Shown: positions 28,954 through 36,481, numbered from the stretch's first letter. The stretch: DNA of 64,000 bases from Aquimarina pacifica (GCF_000520955.1 NZ_JACC01000010.1:111429-175428); one strand, 5' to 3'. Program-made: numbers and translations. Notes: a model not told the origin generated them from the letters alone.

Positions 28954-29907
28954 ATGAAAAAATATATAGATACAGGAAAAAAAGATACTCGTTCTGGTTT
29001 TGGAGCTGGTTTGGAAGAATTAGGAAAAACGAATGAAAATGTAGTAGCATTGTGTGCTGACTTAATAGGTTCGTTAAAAATGGACGCTTTTATAGCTAAT
29101 AACCCCGAACGTTTTTTTCAGATCGGTATCGCAGAAGCTAATATGATGGGGATCGCAGCCGGACTTACGATAGGAGGTAAAATTCCATTTACAGGAACAT
29201 TTGCTAACTTTTCTACCGGACGTGTATATGATCAAATACGCCAATCGATTGCGTATAGTGGTAAAAATGTAAAAATTTGTGCATCTCATGCAGGATTAAC
29301 CCTTGGTGAAGATGGTGCTACCCACCAAATTCTCGAAGATATTGGATTAATGAAAATGCTGCCGGGAATGACCGTAATAAACACCTGTGATTATAACCAA
29401 ACAAAAGCAGCGACTATTGCTATCGCAGATCACGAAGGTCCTGTTTATCTCCGTTTCGGAAGGCCAAAAGTTGCTAATTTTACGGCTGAGGATCAAAAAT
29501 TCGAGATTGGCAAAGCCGTTCTTCTTCAAGAAGGGACAGATGTTACTATTGTTGCAACAGGTCATATGGTATGGGAAGCTCTTGAGGCCGCTGAGACATT
29601 ATCAGAAGAAGGAATAAGCGCAGAAGTGATTAATATTCACACTATAAAACCTCTAGACAGTGAAGCTATTGTAACCTCTGTTAAAAAGACAGGAGCTATT
29701 GTAACAGCAGAAGAACATAACTTCTTAGGAGGATTAGGAGAAAGTGTCTCTAGAGTTCTTTCAGAACAACACCCGACACCTCAGGAATTTATTGCCACAA
29801 AAGACACTTTTGGAGAAAGTGGAACTCCTGAACAATTAATGGAGAAATACGGTCTAAATGCCAATGCTATTACCAAAGCGGCACAAAAAGTGGTTAAAAG
29901 AAAATAA
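28954..29907 (+). CDS. Transketolase, C-terminal subunit
   Basis: A 317-residue partner of the upstream gene: Pyr domain (about 1-170: FIANNPERFFQIGIAEANMMG with the catalytic Glu of IAEAN, then SHAGLTLGEDGATHQ) and the C-terminal transketolase domain (about 185-310). Together with the preceding product it makes one complete transketolase. Start ATG 28954, 23 bases after the first half. A terminator follows. Confidence 0.94.
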   Translation: MKKYIDTGKKDTRSGFGAGLEELGKTNENVVALCADLIGSLKMDAFIANNPERFFQIGIAEANMMGIAAGLTIGGKIPFTGTFANFSTGRVYDQIRQSIAYSGKNVKICASHAGLTLGEDGATHQILEDIGLMKMLPGMTVINTCDYNQTKAATIAIADHEGPVYLRFGRPKVANFTAEDQKFEIGKAVLLQEGTDVTIVATGHMVWEALEAAETLSEEGISAEVINIHTIKPLDSEAIVTSVKKTGAIVTAEEHNFLGGLGESVSRVLSEQHPTPQEFIATKDTFGESGTPEQLMEKYGLNANAITKAAQKVVKRK

Positions 29908-29933
29908 CTAATTTCATTTTGAAATAATTAAGA

Positions 29934-29970
29934 AAGCCTTCTGATAAGTTTCAGAAGGTTTTTTGTTTTT
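29934..29970 (+). terminator. Terminator after transketolase
   Basis: Stem CCTTCTGA / TCAGAAGG with a six-base loop followed by TTTTTTGTTTTT. Confidence 0.8.
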
Positions 29971-30114
29971 ACTCAAAATATATGAGAACAATACCCGTTC
30001 ATCATATACTAGCCGCAATACCAAAATCATTCGAATTAATTATTAATTAACAACTTTACCTATTATACTACTAATGGTATATAGTGTATTAGCTTGTTAC
30101 TAAACTTTATTTAC

Positions 30115-30699
30115 ATGAAAAATATATTTGTTGGTTTTATGTTATTTGCTTTTTTCGCAATATCAGCTCAAGAGAGAAAAATAGTATTGGGTATTAAAGC
30201 GGGACTTAATTATGGGGATAACGGCAGCATAGAAATTACTGATGCCGCAAGATTATTAGGAAATGATAGATTTGGGTATCACCTAGGTGTATTTATAAGA
30301 GGACAATTAACCGATCATTTATACCTTAAACCCGAACTTCAATACACTATTAACAATAGTAACTATGATGTCGATAATGCAACTATTGATTATACCATTA
30401 GAAAACTTGATCTTCCAATCTTATTAGGAATTTCAGTCTTAGGACCAATTCATCTTTTTGGAGGTCCTGCACTACAGTACATAGTAGAAAATGATTTGCA
30501 AGATGTACAATTAAAAGAAGTAAAAAATCAATTTACAATTGGAGTACAATTTGGTACAGGAATACAACTTGAACGTATTAATATTGATATACGCTATGAG
30601 CGTGGTCTTAGCAAAAACCAAGCAGAAGCTTTAAACCAAGATATTAGGATAGACACTAGACCTAATCAGCTCATCCTTGGTATTGGCATAGATTTATAG
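30115..30699 (+). CDS. PorT-like outer-membrane beta-barrel protein
   Basis: 194 residues from ATG 30115 (a TTG at 30094 is in frame but would put seven residues before the signal peptide). Signal peptide ends at FAISAQE; the rest is alternating beta strands (LGIKAGLNYGDNG, HLGVFIRGQLTDHLYLKPELQYTI, PILLGISVLGPIHLFGGPALQYIV, RYERGLS) of the OMP_b-brl_2 type, eight strands expected. Function unknown; such proteins are abundant in flavobacterial outer membranes. Confidence 0.8.
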   Translation: MKNIFVGFMLFAFFAISAQERKIVLGIKAGLNYGDNGSIEITDAARLLGNDRFGYHLGVFIRGQLTDHLYLKPELQYTINNSNYDVDNATIDYTIRKLDLPILLGISVLGPIHLFGGPALQYIVENDLQDVQLKEVKNQFTIGVQFGTGIQLERINIDIRYERGLSKNQAEALNQDIRIDTRPNQLILGIGIDL

Positions 30700-30727
30700 T
30701 AATCGTATTGTGAAATTTCTTGAAAAT

Positions 30728-30771
30728 AAAAAAGCTGTTTGGAGTTACACGCAACTCCAAACAGCTTTTTT
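30728..30771. terminator. Bidirectional terminator
   Basis: A perfect 18-bp stem (AAAAAGCTGTTTGGAGTT and its complement) with a six-base loop between two convergent genes. Confidence 0.9.
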
Positions 30772-30807
30772 ATATACTTACTTTTTCATAAAAGTAAAAC
30801 GTACTAT

Positions 30808-32079
30808 TTAGTCTTCTTCGTCTAATCTAGATTCGGTACTATCTTCATCTAAATAATTAGGCACTCCATCACCATCTGAATCATCATTTGTTGGATCACC
30901 ATCACCAATATCATTCGTTGGATCACCATCACCATCTCTATCAACAGTTAAATCAGTATCTGGCTCAAGGTCTTCATCTATAGTAAGTACACCATCTCCA
31001 TCATCATCGGTATCTATATAATTTGGAAAGCCATCTTCATCAGTGTCATCATAAGTATCATCTTCATCTTCATCTGACTCAAAATCGAGAACAATCCTAT
31101 CACCATCAATATCTTCTAGATAAGAAGGTACTCCATCATTATCATGATCTGCCTCATTAACACCATATAATTGAATCTGAAAAATAAGAGGTGCATATGC
31201 AGGAATTCCTGTTTGCGCACTTCCAAAATACCCTAAACCAGAAGGCATAAAAATTATTATATTCCCAAAATCCATGTTATAACTTACGGTTCCGTCTTCA
31301 TTTTCTACGAAATCAGAAGCTCCTGTAACCTCTACCAATGCCTCTCTCCACCCAGTAATCACAGATACTTGATCAAACCACACAGGAGTTACTGCATTAT
31401 CAAAAACTCGTCTTGTAAGATCCGTATTATCTACCGAATCATCTTCATCAATAATACCATCGCCATCTGAGTCTACTTTATCACTATCAGTTCCTGGCAC
31501 ACCATCGGTATCTGCATCACTATCATCTACAATTTGATCACCATCACTATCAACTCTAGTGACTGATTCCCCATCTATTTCATCAACCTCGGCTTCTCCG
31601 TCATTATCAGAATCTACATCTACCACATCAGGAACACCATCGCCATCTGAATCATTATAATCATAAAAAACTTCTCCTCTGTAGGTAACCAATGTAGAAT
31701 CTGCAAACGTAGGTTTTGGAGTTCCTACCAGATCATTTTTCTCTTTGTTTAGATTAAGAATATACAATGTATAATCAACATCCTCTACTGTAATCGTTTT
31801 ACTTTGTAAAAAATCTGACTCAGCAATTGAAGGCTGTTCTGAGTTCTCTCCTGCAATAGTATCAAATACAGCAATTTGATAATCCGGATTAGCAGGATTA
31901 TCAACTAAAGTATAAAAATGTTTATTTAAGTATTCTAGAACAATAGGGGCTTCATCTACTTGCTGCTCTGCCCTATCTCTTAACTCTACTATTATAATCG
32001 AATCATCATCATCGTTATTACAGGCGTATAAAACAACCAAAGTAAGTACAATGGCCCCACAATATTTTATTACATTCAT
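30808..32079 (-). CDS. FKBP-type isomerase lipoprotein with inserted TSP3 repeats
   Basis: A 423-residue lipoprotein (LVVLYAC, Cys 20, followed by NNDDDD). Residues about 40-138 are the N-terminal part of a flavobacterial FKBP lipoprotein (DEAPIVLEYLNKHFY, STLVTYRGEVFYD). Then about 80 residues (141-221) of Asp-rich calcium-binding thrombospondin-type-3 motifs (DSDGDGVPD, DSDNDGEAEVDE, DSDGDQIVDDSD) interrupt the domain, which resumes at RRVFDNAVTPVWFDQVSVITGW and ends at FMPSGLGYFGSAQTGIPAYAPLIFQIQLYGV. More TSP3 motifs form the tail (about 311-415). Probably an outer-surface foldase that needs calcium. Confidence 0.85.
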   Translation of the reverse strand: MNVIKYCGAIVLTLVVLYACNNDDDDSIIIVELRDRAEQQVDEAPIVLEYLNKHFYTLVDNPANPDYQIAVFDTIAGENSEQPSIAESDFLQSKTITVEDVDYTLYILNLNKEKNDLVGTPKPTFADSTLVTYRGEVFYDYNDSDGDGVPDVVDVDSDNDGEAEVDEIDGESVTRVDSDGDQIVDDSDADTDGVPGTDSDKVDSDGDGIIDEDDSVDNTDLTRRVFDNAVTPVWFDQVSVITGWREALVEVTGASDFVENEDGTVSYNMDFGNIIIFMPSGLGYFGSAQTGIPAYAPLIFQIQLYGVNEADHDNDGVPSYLEDIDGDRIVLDFESDEDEDDTYDDTDEDGFPNYIDTDDDGDGVLTIDEDLEPDTDLTVDRDGDGDPTNDIGDGDPTNDDSDGDGVPNYLDEDSTESRLDEED

Positions 32080-32274
32080 CTAATTCTTTTTTTGAAGGCG
32101 CAAGATACGATTTTCTTGTACTTTTGCTCCATCTGTTTATGAGTTTTTACTTTTAATCTTTGCGTCCCATTACTAATTTTTTAAATTCTAAAGGGATTTC
32201 AAAAAAAATATTCTAATTAATAACGAATTTATTCGCTGTAAATTCTTTTTTTAAACCAATGATACAAACTTTTT

Positions 32275-32670
32275 ATGCGAGTTGATAAATATTTATGGTG
32301 TATACGTTACTTCAAAACAAGAAGTATTGCCACCAAGGCATGTAAAGAAGGTAAAGTACGCGTAAATGGCGATCTTATTAAGCCTTCAAGAGAAATATAT
32401 CCAACTGATAAAATTACTGTTCGCAAAAACCAGGTTAATTATGAACTTTTAGTTTTGGACACACCAAAAAGTCGACTAGGTGCAAAACTAGTCGATATCT
32501 ATCGTAAAGACATTACGCCAAAGGAAGCGTTGCAAAAATTAGATCTTTTAAAATATTCTAAAGATTATTATCGTAAAAAAGGTACAGGAAGACCTACGAA
32601 AAAAGACCGAAGGGATATTGATGAGTGGTTTATAGATGACACCAATAAAAATCATGAAGAGGAAGAATAA
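32275..32670 (+). CDS. S4-domain RNA-binding protein, Hsp15-like
   Basis: A 131-residue cytoplasmic protein with an N-terminal S4 domain (about 1-60: MRVDKYLWCIRYFKTRSIAT, CKEGKVRVNGDLIKPSREI) and a basic C-terminal tail (YYRKKGTGRPTKKDRRDID), the layout of Hsp15, which rescues stalled 50S subunits carrying peptidyl-tRNA. Role by family; specificity is inference. Followed 109 bases later by a phosphoribosyltransferase gene on the same strand. Confidence 0.87.
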   Translation: MRVDKYLWCIRYFKTRSIATKACKEGKVRVNGDLIKPSREIYPTDKITVRKNQVNYELLVLDTPKSRLGAKLVDIYRKDITPKEALQKLDLLKYSKDYYRKKGTGRPTKKDRRDIDEWFIDDTNKNHEEEE

Positions 32671-32779
32671 GTTCGTTATCAAAGATTATGAAAACACTAT
32701 AATTCTTAGTATTCTGATCCTGATAACAAACTCTTTTATATATTTGAACACCAAACAATAGTAATTAAGTAGTTTTGAT

Positions 32780-33280
32780 ATGCAAACGAATAATAATATT
32801 ATACTAACTCATGAGCAAATACAGCACAAAATAAAACGTATTGCATATCAAATTTATGAGACTAATGTAAATGAAAAAGAAATCATAATTGCTGGTATTG
32901 CAAAAAACGGTTTCACTTTTGCTCAGCGCCTAAAAAATATTTTAGAGGATATTTCTGATATTAAAATAACGCTGTGCGAAGTAACCATGGATAAAAAATC
33001 TCCTCAAAATACAGTATCAACTTCTATAGCGCCATCTGAATATGAAAACAAACCTTTGGTTCTTGCAGATGATGTTTTAAATTCTGGAACAGCACTTATT
33101 TACGGAGTAAAGCATTTTCTTGATGTTCCTCTGACTAGATTTAAGACAGCGGTATTGGTAAATAGAAATCACAAAAAATACCCAATAAAAGCGGACTTTA
33201 AGGGAATATCTTTATCCACCTCACTTCATGAACATGTTTTCATCGAATTTGGAAATACCGATATTGCACTTCTGAAATAA
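32780..33280 (+). CDS. Phosphoribosyltransferase, PyrR-like
   Basis: A 166-residue type-I phosphoribosyltransferase: PRPP-binding loop PLVLADDVLNSGTALIYGV (about 93-111) and an early GIAKNGFTFAQRL that fits the PPi loop. PyrR relatives bind pyr mRNA and have weak uracil phosphoribosyltransferase activity; hypoxanthine-type activity is also possible. Its stop codon directly abuts the stop of the convergent aroK gene, with no spacer. Confidence 0.85.
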   Translation: MQTNNNIILTHEQIQHKIKRIAYQIYETNVNEKEIIIAGIAKNGFTFAQRLKNILEDISDIKITLCEVTMDKKSPQNTVSTSIAPSEYENKPLVLADDVLNSGTALIYGVKHFLDVPLTRFKTAVLVNRNHKKYPIKADFKGISLSTSLHEHVFIEFGNTDIALLK

Positions 33281-33802
33281 TTAAAATAACAGCGCTATAC
33301 TCTCTTCACTAATCTGATTCGCATCTTTTTGATCTGTTTTTATAATATGATTTGACTGATTATAATAAAACGAGCGCTCAAACACATGTTTTCTAATAAA
33401 ATCCATCAAACCATCAAACGTGTCTATATGTGCTATTAGAGGTCTTTTATGGCGCTCTGGAAGCAATCTTTTGGTTAATTCTTCGAGCGAGGTTTGCAAA
33501 TATATACTTTGAACATTAGAATCCTCTTTAAGAATTTCTAGGTTTCCTAAAAAACAAGGAGTACCTCCTCCTAGTGAAATAATCTTATTATCATACTTTT
33601 TTAGCACTTCTATTAGATGCGCAGTTTCTCTTTTTCTAAAATATATTTCGCCTTTATCACTAAAAATATCCGAAATAGTTTTTTTTTCTTGAATTTCTAT
33701 ATAATCATCAAGATCCAAATATTCCATTTTTACTTTTTCAGACAAGGTTCTGCCAATCAACGACTTTCCGCTGCCCATGTATCCCATTAACACTATATTC
33801 AT
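33281..33802 (-). CDS. aroK: Shikimate kinase
   Basis: A 173-residue P-loop kinase: Walker A GYMGSGKSLIGRTL (about 7-20), shikimate-binding DLDDYIE and FRKRETAHL, GGGTPCF, and the lid ERHKRPLI. It phosphorylates shikimate with ATP in the aromatic amino-acid pathway. Tail-to-tail with the phosphoribosyltransferase gene. Confidence 0.95.
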   Translation of the reverse strand: MNIVLMGYMGSGKSLIGRTLSEKVKMEYLDLDDYIEIQEKKTISDIFSDKGEIYFRKRETAHLIEVLKKYDNKIISLGGGTPCFLGNLEILKEDSNVQSIYLQTSLEELTKRLLPERHKRPLIAHIDTFDGLMDFIRKHVFERSFYYNQSNHIIKTDQKDANQISEESIALLF

Positions 33803-33877
33803 ACTCTTAAAATTAAATAGATATTCCCCAAAAAAAACATCATTTTAAACAAAATGCAAATTTATATCAATTTCTTC

Positions 33878-33907
33878 TTGAAAAATAAATTAATGATAGT
33901 ATATTTG
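33878..33907 (+). promoter_or_regulatory. Bacteroidota-type promoter of the tRNA cluster
   Basis: TTG (33878-33880), a 19-base spacer and TATATTTG (33900-33907) match the consensus; the first tRNA begins 25 bases later. Confidence 0.75.
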
Positions 33908-33931
33908 CACCCGCGTTCAAGGAAAAGAATT

Positions 33932-34004
33932 GACCTGGTAGCTCAGTTGGTAGAGCATCTCCCTTTTAAGGAGAGGGTCCTGGGTTCGAGCCCCAGCCCG
34001 GTCA
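33932..34004 (+). tRNA. tRNA-Lys (TTT), copy 1
   Basis: A 73-base cloverleaf: acceptor GACCTGG pairs with CCCGGTC, D-loop AGCTCAGTTGGTAGAGC, anticodon loop CTTTTAA (anticodon TTT), T-arm with GGTTCGAGCC, discriminator A. CCA is not encoded. Confidence 0.97.
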
Positions 34005-34065
34005 CTAAGACATATTAATATATGTGTAGTGTTCTTAAACTATTATTGATATTAAAATGATCTAT

Positions 34066-34138
34066 GACCTGGTAGCTCAGTTGGTAGAGCATCTCCCTTT
34101 TAAGGAGAGGGTCCTGGGTTCGAGCCCCAGCCCGGTCA
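34066..34138 (+). tRNA. tRNA-Lys (TTT), copy 2
   Basis: Identical over 73 bases to the first copy and separated from it by 61 unrelated bases; a tandem duplication under one promoter, closed by a terminator. Confidence 0.97.
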
Positions 34139-34139
34139 C

Positions 34140-34175
34140 TAAAAAAGTATCGTAGTTTCTACGGTACTTTTTTTA
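34140..34175 (+). terminator. Terminator after the tRNA-Lys pair
   Basis: Stem AAAGTATCGTAG / TACGGTACTTT (one G-T pair) with loop TTTC, followed by a T-run. Confidence 0.8.
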
Positions 34176-34204
34176 TTTAATAGTATATTTATGCACCTAT
34201 TTTT

Positions 34205-34288
34205 GCCCAGGTGCTGGAACTGGTAGACAGGCATGGTTGAGGGCCATGTGTCCATTAGGGCGTGTGGGTTCGACTCCCATCCTGGGCA
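34205..34288 (+). tRNA. tRNA-Leu (GAG)
   Basis: An 84-base class-II tRNA: acceptor GCCCAGG with CCTGGGC, anticodon stem CATGG/CCATG around TTGAGGG (anticodon GAG), a short variable arm, T-loop GGTTCGACTCC. It follows the tRNA-Lys terminator, so it likely has its own promoter; only a weak TATATTTA at 34184-34191 is seen. Confidence 0.95.
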
Positions 34289-34398
34289 CTTCTTATTACC
34301 TTCATTACAATGAAATTAGGATGCTAATTTTCACATACTATGCAACCTTAACCCAATACAATATATTAACCACATTACCAGTTATTTATACACTTTTA

Positions 34399-34548
34399 TT
34401 AGTACTCAATACCATAGGAGTAACGTTGATCCTGAACACAAATACTTCCTCGAAAACCATAAAGACTAACTCCATAATTAAAAAGTGCGTTTTGCTTTTT
34501 GGTTACGCCAGTCAATAGATTTTTCTTACTCAATTTTATATTTCTCAT
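34399..34548 (-). CDS. Small ORF (49 aa) at the end of the peptide array
   Basis: ATG at 34548, stop at 34401-34399. The product begins MRNIKLSKKNLLTG and ends QRYSYGIEY; it is basic at the N-terminus, has one Cys, and no signal peptide. It starts 30 bases after the stop of the last 28-codon repeat, and the spacer begins TTACTAATCAATCAA, the same as the repeat spacers, and the start context (ATGAGAA) is also shared. Beyond the first residues it does not resemble the 28-residue peptides. Whether it is expressed is unknown. Confidence 0.45.
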   Translation of the reverse strand: MRNIKLSKKNLLTGVTKKQNALFNYGVSLYGFRGSICVQDQRYSYGIEY

Positions 34549-34578
34549 AGTTAGTTATTTTAATTGATTGATTAGTAA

Positions 34579-34665
34579 TTATCTGTAACGTCTTTTTAAA
34601 TTCCACACATGTCCTCTGGTGGCGCTTAACTTTTGGGTAATTTGATTGTTATTTAATGTTCTCAT
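34579..34665 (-). CDS. 28-aa cationic peptide, array copy 6
   Basis: Most divergent copy: MRTLNNNQITQK at the start, and RGHVWNLKRRYR at the end (Tyr19 to His and Ala20 to Val relative to the consensus), with additional silent changes at codons 9 and 14. Last 28-codon unit before the 49-residue ORF. Confidence 0.6.
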   Translation of the reverse strand: MRTLNNNQITQKLSATRGHVWNLKRRYR

Positions 34666-34697
34666 GATTATTCGTGTTTTGATTGATTGATTAATAA

Positions 34698-34784
34698 TTA
34701 CCTGTAACGTCTTTTTAAATTCCACGCATATCCTCTGGTGGCACTTAACTTTTGGGTGATTTGATTGTTATTTAATGTTCTCAT
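34698..34784 (-). CDS. 28-aa cationic peptide, array copy 5
   Basis: Consensus peptide: starts MRTLNNNQITQKLSAT, ends RGYAWNLKRRYR. Seven Arg/Lys and no acidic residue; one Trp, two Tyr, no Cys. Unrecognised family. Confidence 0.6.
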   Translation of the reverse strand: MRTLNNNQITQKLSATRGYAWNLKRRYR

Positions 34785-34812
34785 GATTATTCGTTTTTTG
34801 ATTGATTAGTAA

Positions 34813-34899
34813 TTATCTGTAACGTCTTTTTAAATTCCACGCATATCCTCTGGTGGCACTTAACTTTTGAGTGATTTGATTGTTATTTAATGTTCTCAT
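34813..34899 (-). CDS. 28-aa cationic peptide, array copy 4
   Basis: Encodes the consensus peptide exactly. It differs from copy 5 only at silent positions (Thr10 ACT for ACC, Arg28 AGA for AGG). Spacer of 28 bases to copy 5. Confidence 0.6.
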   Translation of the reverse strand: MRTLNNNQITQKLSATRGYAWNLKRRYR

Positions 34900-34927
34900 G
34901 ATTATTCATTTTTTGATTGATTAATAA

Positions 34928-35014
34928 TTACCTGTAACGTCTTTTTAAATTCCACGCATATCCTCTGGTGGCACTTAACTTTTGAGTGATTTGATTGTTA
35001 TTTAATGTTCTCAT
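34928..35014 (-). CDS. 28-aa cationic peptide, array copy 3
   Basis: Encodes the consensus peptide exactly (MRTLNNNQITQK ... GYAWNLKRRYR). Spacer of 28 bases to copy 4. Confidence 0.6.
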   Translation of the reverse strand: MRTLNNNQITQKLSATRGYAWNLKRRYR

Positions 35015-35046
35015 GATTATTCGTTTTTTTTTTGATTGATTAATAA

Positions 35047-35133
35047 TTATCTGTAACGTCTTTTCAAATTCCACGCATATCCTCTGGTGGCACTTAACTT
35101 TTGAGTGATTTGATTGTTATTTAATGTTCTCAT
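35047..35133 (-). CDS. 28-aa cationic peptide, array copy 2
   Basis: Encodes the consensus peptide; carries a silent change at Leu23 (TTG). Spacer of 32 bases to copy 3, lengthened by an A-run. Confidence 0.6.
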   Translation of the reverse strand: MRTLNNNQITQKLSATRGYAWNLKRRYR

Positions 35134-35165
35134 GATTCTTCGTGTTTTGATTGATGGATTAATAA

Positions 35166-35252
35166 TTACTTGTAACGTCTTTTTAAATTCCACACATATC
35201 CTCTAGTGGCACTTAACTTTTGGGTGATTTGATCGTTATTTAATGTTCTCAT
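35166..35252 (-). CDS. 28-aa cationic peptide, array copy 1 (promoter-proximal)
   Basis: First unit of the array. It differs from the consensus at Asn7 to Asp, Ala20 to Val and Arg28 to Lys, with a silent change at codon 16. It is preceded by a leader of roughly 60 bases from a possible promoter. Confidence 0.6.
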   Translation of the reverse strand: MRTLNNDQITQKLSATRGYVWNLKRRYK

Positions 35253-35310
35253 GATTCTTTGTTTTTATTGTTATATACCTACTAGACGCAAGCAATGAAT
35301 TTTTGTTACA

Positions 35311-35331
35311 GTACTATGTATAAAATAGTAC
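35311..35331. promoter_or_regulatory. Inverted repeat, possible operator
   Basis: GTACTAT, seven bases, ATAGTAC: perfect 7-bp arms. It overlaps the tentative -7 region of the array promoter, a usual place for a repressor site. The regulator encoded next door is an obvious candidate to bind it, but that is inference. Confidence 0.45.
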
Positions 35332-35354
35332 CATTTTTAACAATTATTAACAAA
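35321..35354 (-). promoter_or_regulatory. Tentative promoter of the peptide array
   Basis: On the minus strand TTTG (35354-35351), 20 bases, then TACTATTTTA (35330-35321). It is close to but not a clean match to TTTG-N19-TAnnTTTG. Confidence 0.35.
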
Positions 35355-35540
35355 CAGCTTCATTCAAACCTTTTAAAAACAACAATTTACATTAAATCAG
35401 AAAAAAATATTTTAAACAAAATCAAAACCCTACCATAAAAACGATGGTAAAACAATTTAGAATCACTTAAAAATAACTTCCAAATACCTTATTTTAACAG
35501 TTATATATACTATTTTAACAAATATTGAAAAATAAATACC

Positions 35541-35548
35541 TAATTTTG
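35541..35548 (+). promoter_or_regulatory. -7 box upstream of the crt regulator
   Basis: TAATTTTG matches TAnnTTTG, 22 bases before the GTG start; no convincing -33 box at the usual spacing, which would suit a regulated promoter. Confidence 0.45.
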
Positions 35549-35569
35549 TTTAACAATTTCTAGAAAAAA

Positions 35570-36466
35570 GTGAACAATATAAAGCAAGTTTTTAGCATTA
35601 AGGATTTAGAAAATCTATGTGGCGTAAAAGCGCACACCATTAGAATTTGGGAAAAACGCTACAATCTTCTTTCTCCGGATCGTACTGAAACCAACATAAG
35701 AACGTACAACCTTAAAAACCTTCAAAGATTACTTAATGTAACGTACTTAGTAAATAGTGGTTATAAAATATCCAGAATATCAAAGTTAAGTGAAGATGAG
35801 ATTAATGACTATGTAAAAGGTATTGTATCAGATAGTAGCACAAAAAATCAGGCTATCAATTCTTTTAAAATTGCAATGCTTAATTATGATTTAACCCTAT
35901 TTTCTGTAACCTATGATAAGCTTGAAAGAAAAAAAAGTTTCAGAAGCATTTTTATTGATATTTTTATTCCTCTTTTAAAGGAAATAGGCTTATTATGGCA
36001 AACAGATACCATAAGTCCATCTCATGAACATTTTATTACAAATTTGGTAAAACAAAAGTTATTGCTGAATATAGAGAAACTTCAGTACAACAAGAATACC
36101 AAAACAGACAAGGCGTTTGTTTTATTTCTTCCTGAAAATGAAATACATGAATTAGGCTTGTTATATATTCATTACGAAACACTACTACATGGCTATAAAT
36201 CAATTTACCTGGGATCTAGTATCCCATTAGATAATTTACCTAGTGCTTTATCTTTTCATGAAAAAATTGTCTTTGTGTCCTATTTCACCATCAAACCTGA
36301 AAAAGAACATTTAGATACTTATATGCAAGATTTTGAGAGTATAGTCTGTAGAGATAAACAAAGTGATTTTTGGGTCTTAGGAAAACAAGTCATGCATTTA
36401 CCAACATCAAGTCAATCCAATCATCGTTACTTTGAATCTATTAGTTCACTCATTTCAGAATTTTAA
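35570..36466 (+). CDS. MerR-family regulator with B12-binding domain, CarH-like
   Basis: 298 residues, GTG start. The N-terminal MerR winged helix (about 8-75: FSIKDLENLCGVKAHTIRIWEKRYNLL) binds DNA. The middle helical domain contains W-x9-E-H (LLWQTDTISPSHEHF), the motif that in CarH holds the upper face of adenosylcobalamin, and the Rossmann part has ENEIHELG, the E/D-x-H-x-x-G cobalamin-ligand motif. CarH represses carotenoid genes in the dark and falls apart in light. It heads the crtI-crtB-crtZ operon (15-base gap), as expected for a light-controlled pigment locus. Confidence 0.87.
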   Translation: MNNIKQVFSIKDLENLCGVKAHTIRIWEKRYNLLSPDRTETNIRTYNLKNLQRLLNVTYLVNSGYKISRISKLSEDEINDYVKGIVSDSSTKNQAINSFKIAMLNYDLTLFSVTYDKLERKKSFRSIFIDIFIPLLKEIGLLWQTDTISPSHEHFITNLVKQKLLLNIEKLQYNKNTKTDKAFVLFLPENEIHELGLLYIHYETLLHGYKSIYLGSSIPLDNLPSALSFHEKIVFVSYFTIKPEKEHLDTYMQDFESIVCRDKQSDFWVLGKQVMHLPTSSQSNHRYFESISSLISEF

Positions 36467-36481
36467 TCTCATAATGTATTT

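Larger units (their letters stand above)
34549..35252 (-). repeat. Tandem array of six about 115-119-bp units
   Basis: Six consecutive units with periods of 119, 119, 115, 115 and 119 bases. Each holds an 87-base ORF and a 28-32-base spacer rich in AATCAATCAA. Length changes occur only in the spacers and never in the ORFs. The period is not always a multiple of three, so there is no read-through frame; each ORF has its own ATG and TAA. Confidence 0.9.
35253..35569. other. Intergenic region between divergent peptide array and crt regulator
   Basis: 317 AT-rich bases holding control sites for both directions: an inverted repeat at 35311-35331, a tentative promoter for the array (35321-35354, minus) and a -7 box TAATTTTG (35541-35548) for the regulator gene. 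Confidence 0.5.

Noticed and set aside
33932..34138. Duplicated tRNA-Lys as a phage attachment or integration scar
   Set aside because: Both copies are complete and no integrase or mobile gene lies nearby; a simple tandem duplication explains it.
34312..34332. Hairpin GAAATTAG / CTAATTTTC after the 49-codon ORF
   Set aside because: No T-run follows on the minus strand, so it is not convincing as a terminator.
34237..34518. 93-codon plus-strand ORF
   Set aside because: It begins inside the tRNA-Leu gene and runs antisense to the 49-codon ORF of the array; a chance frame.
34549..35252. CRISPR array
   Set aside because: Units of 115-119 bp are alike over their whole length, with no unique spacers and no cas genes; each unit is an ORF plus a spacer.
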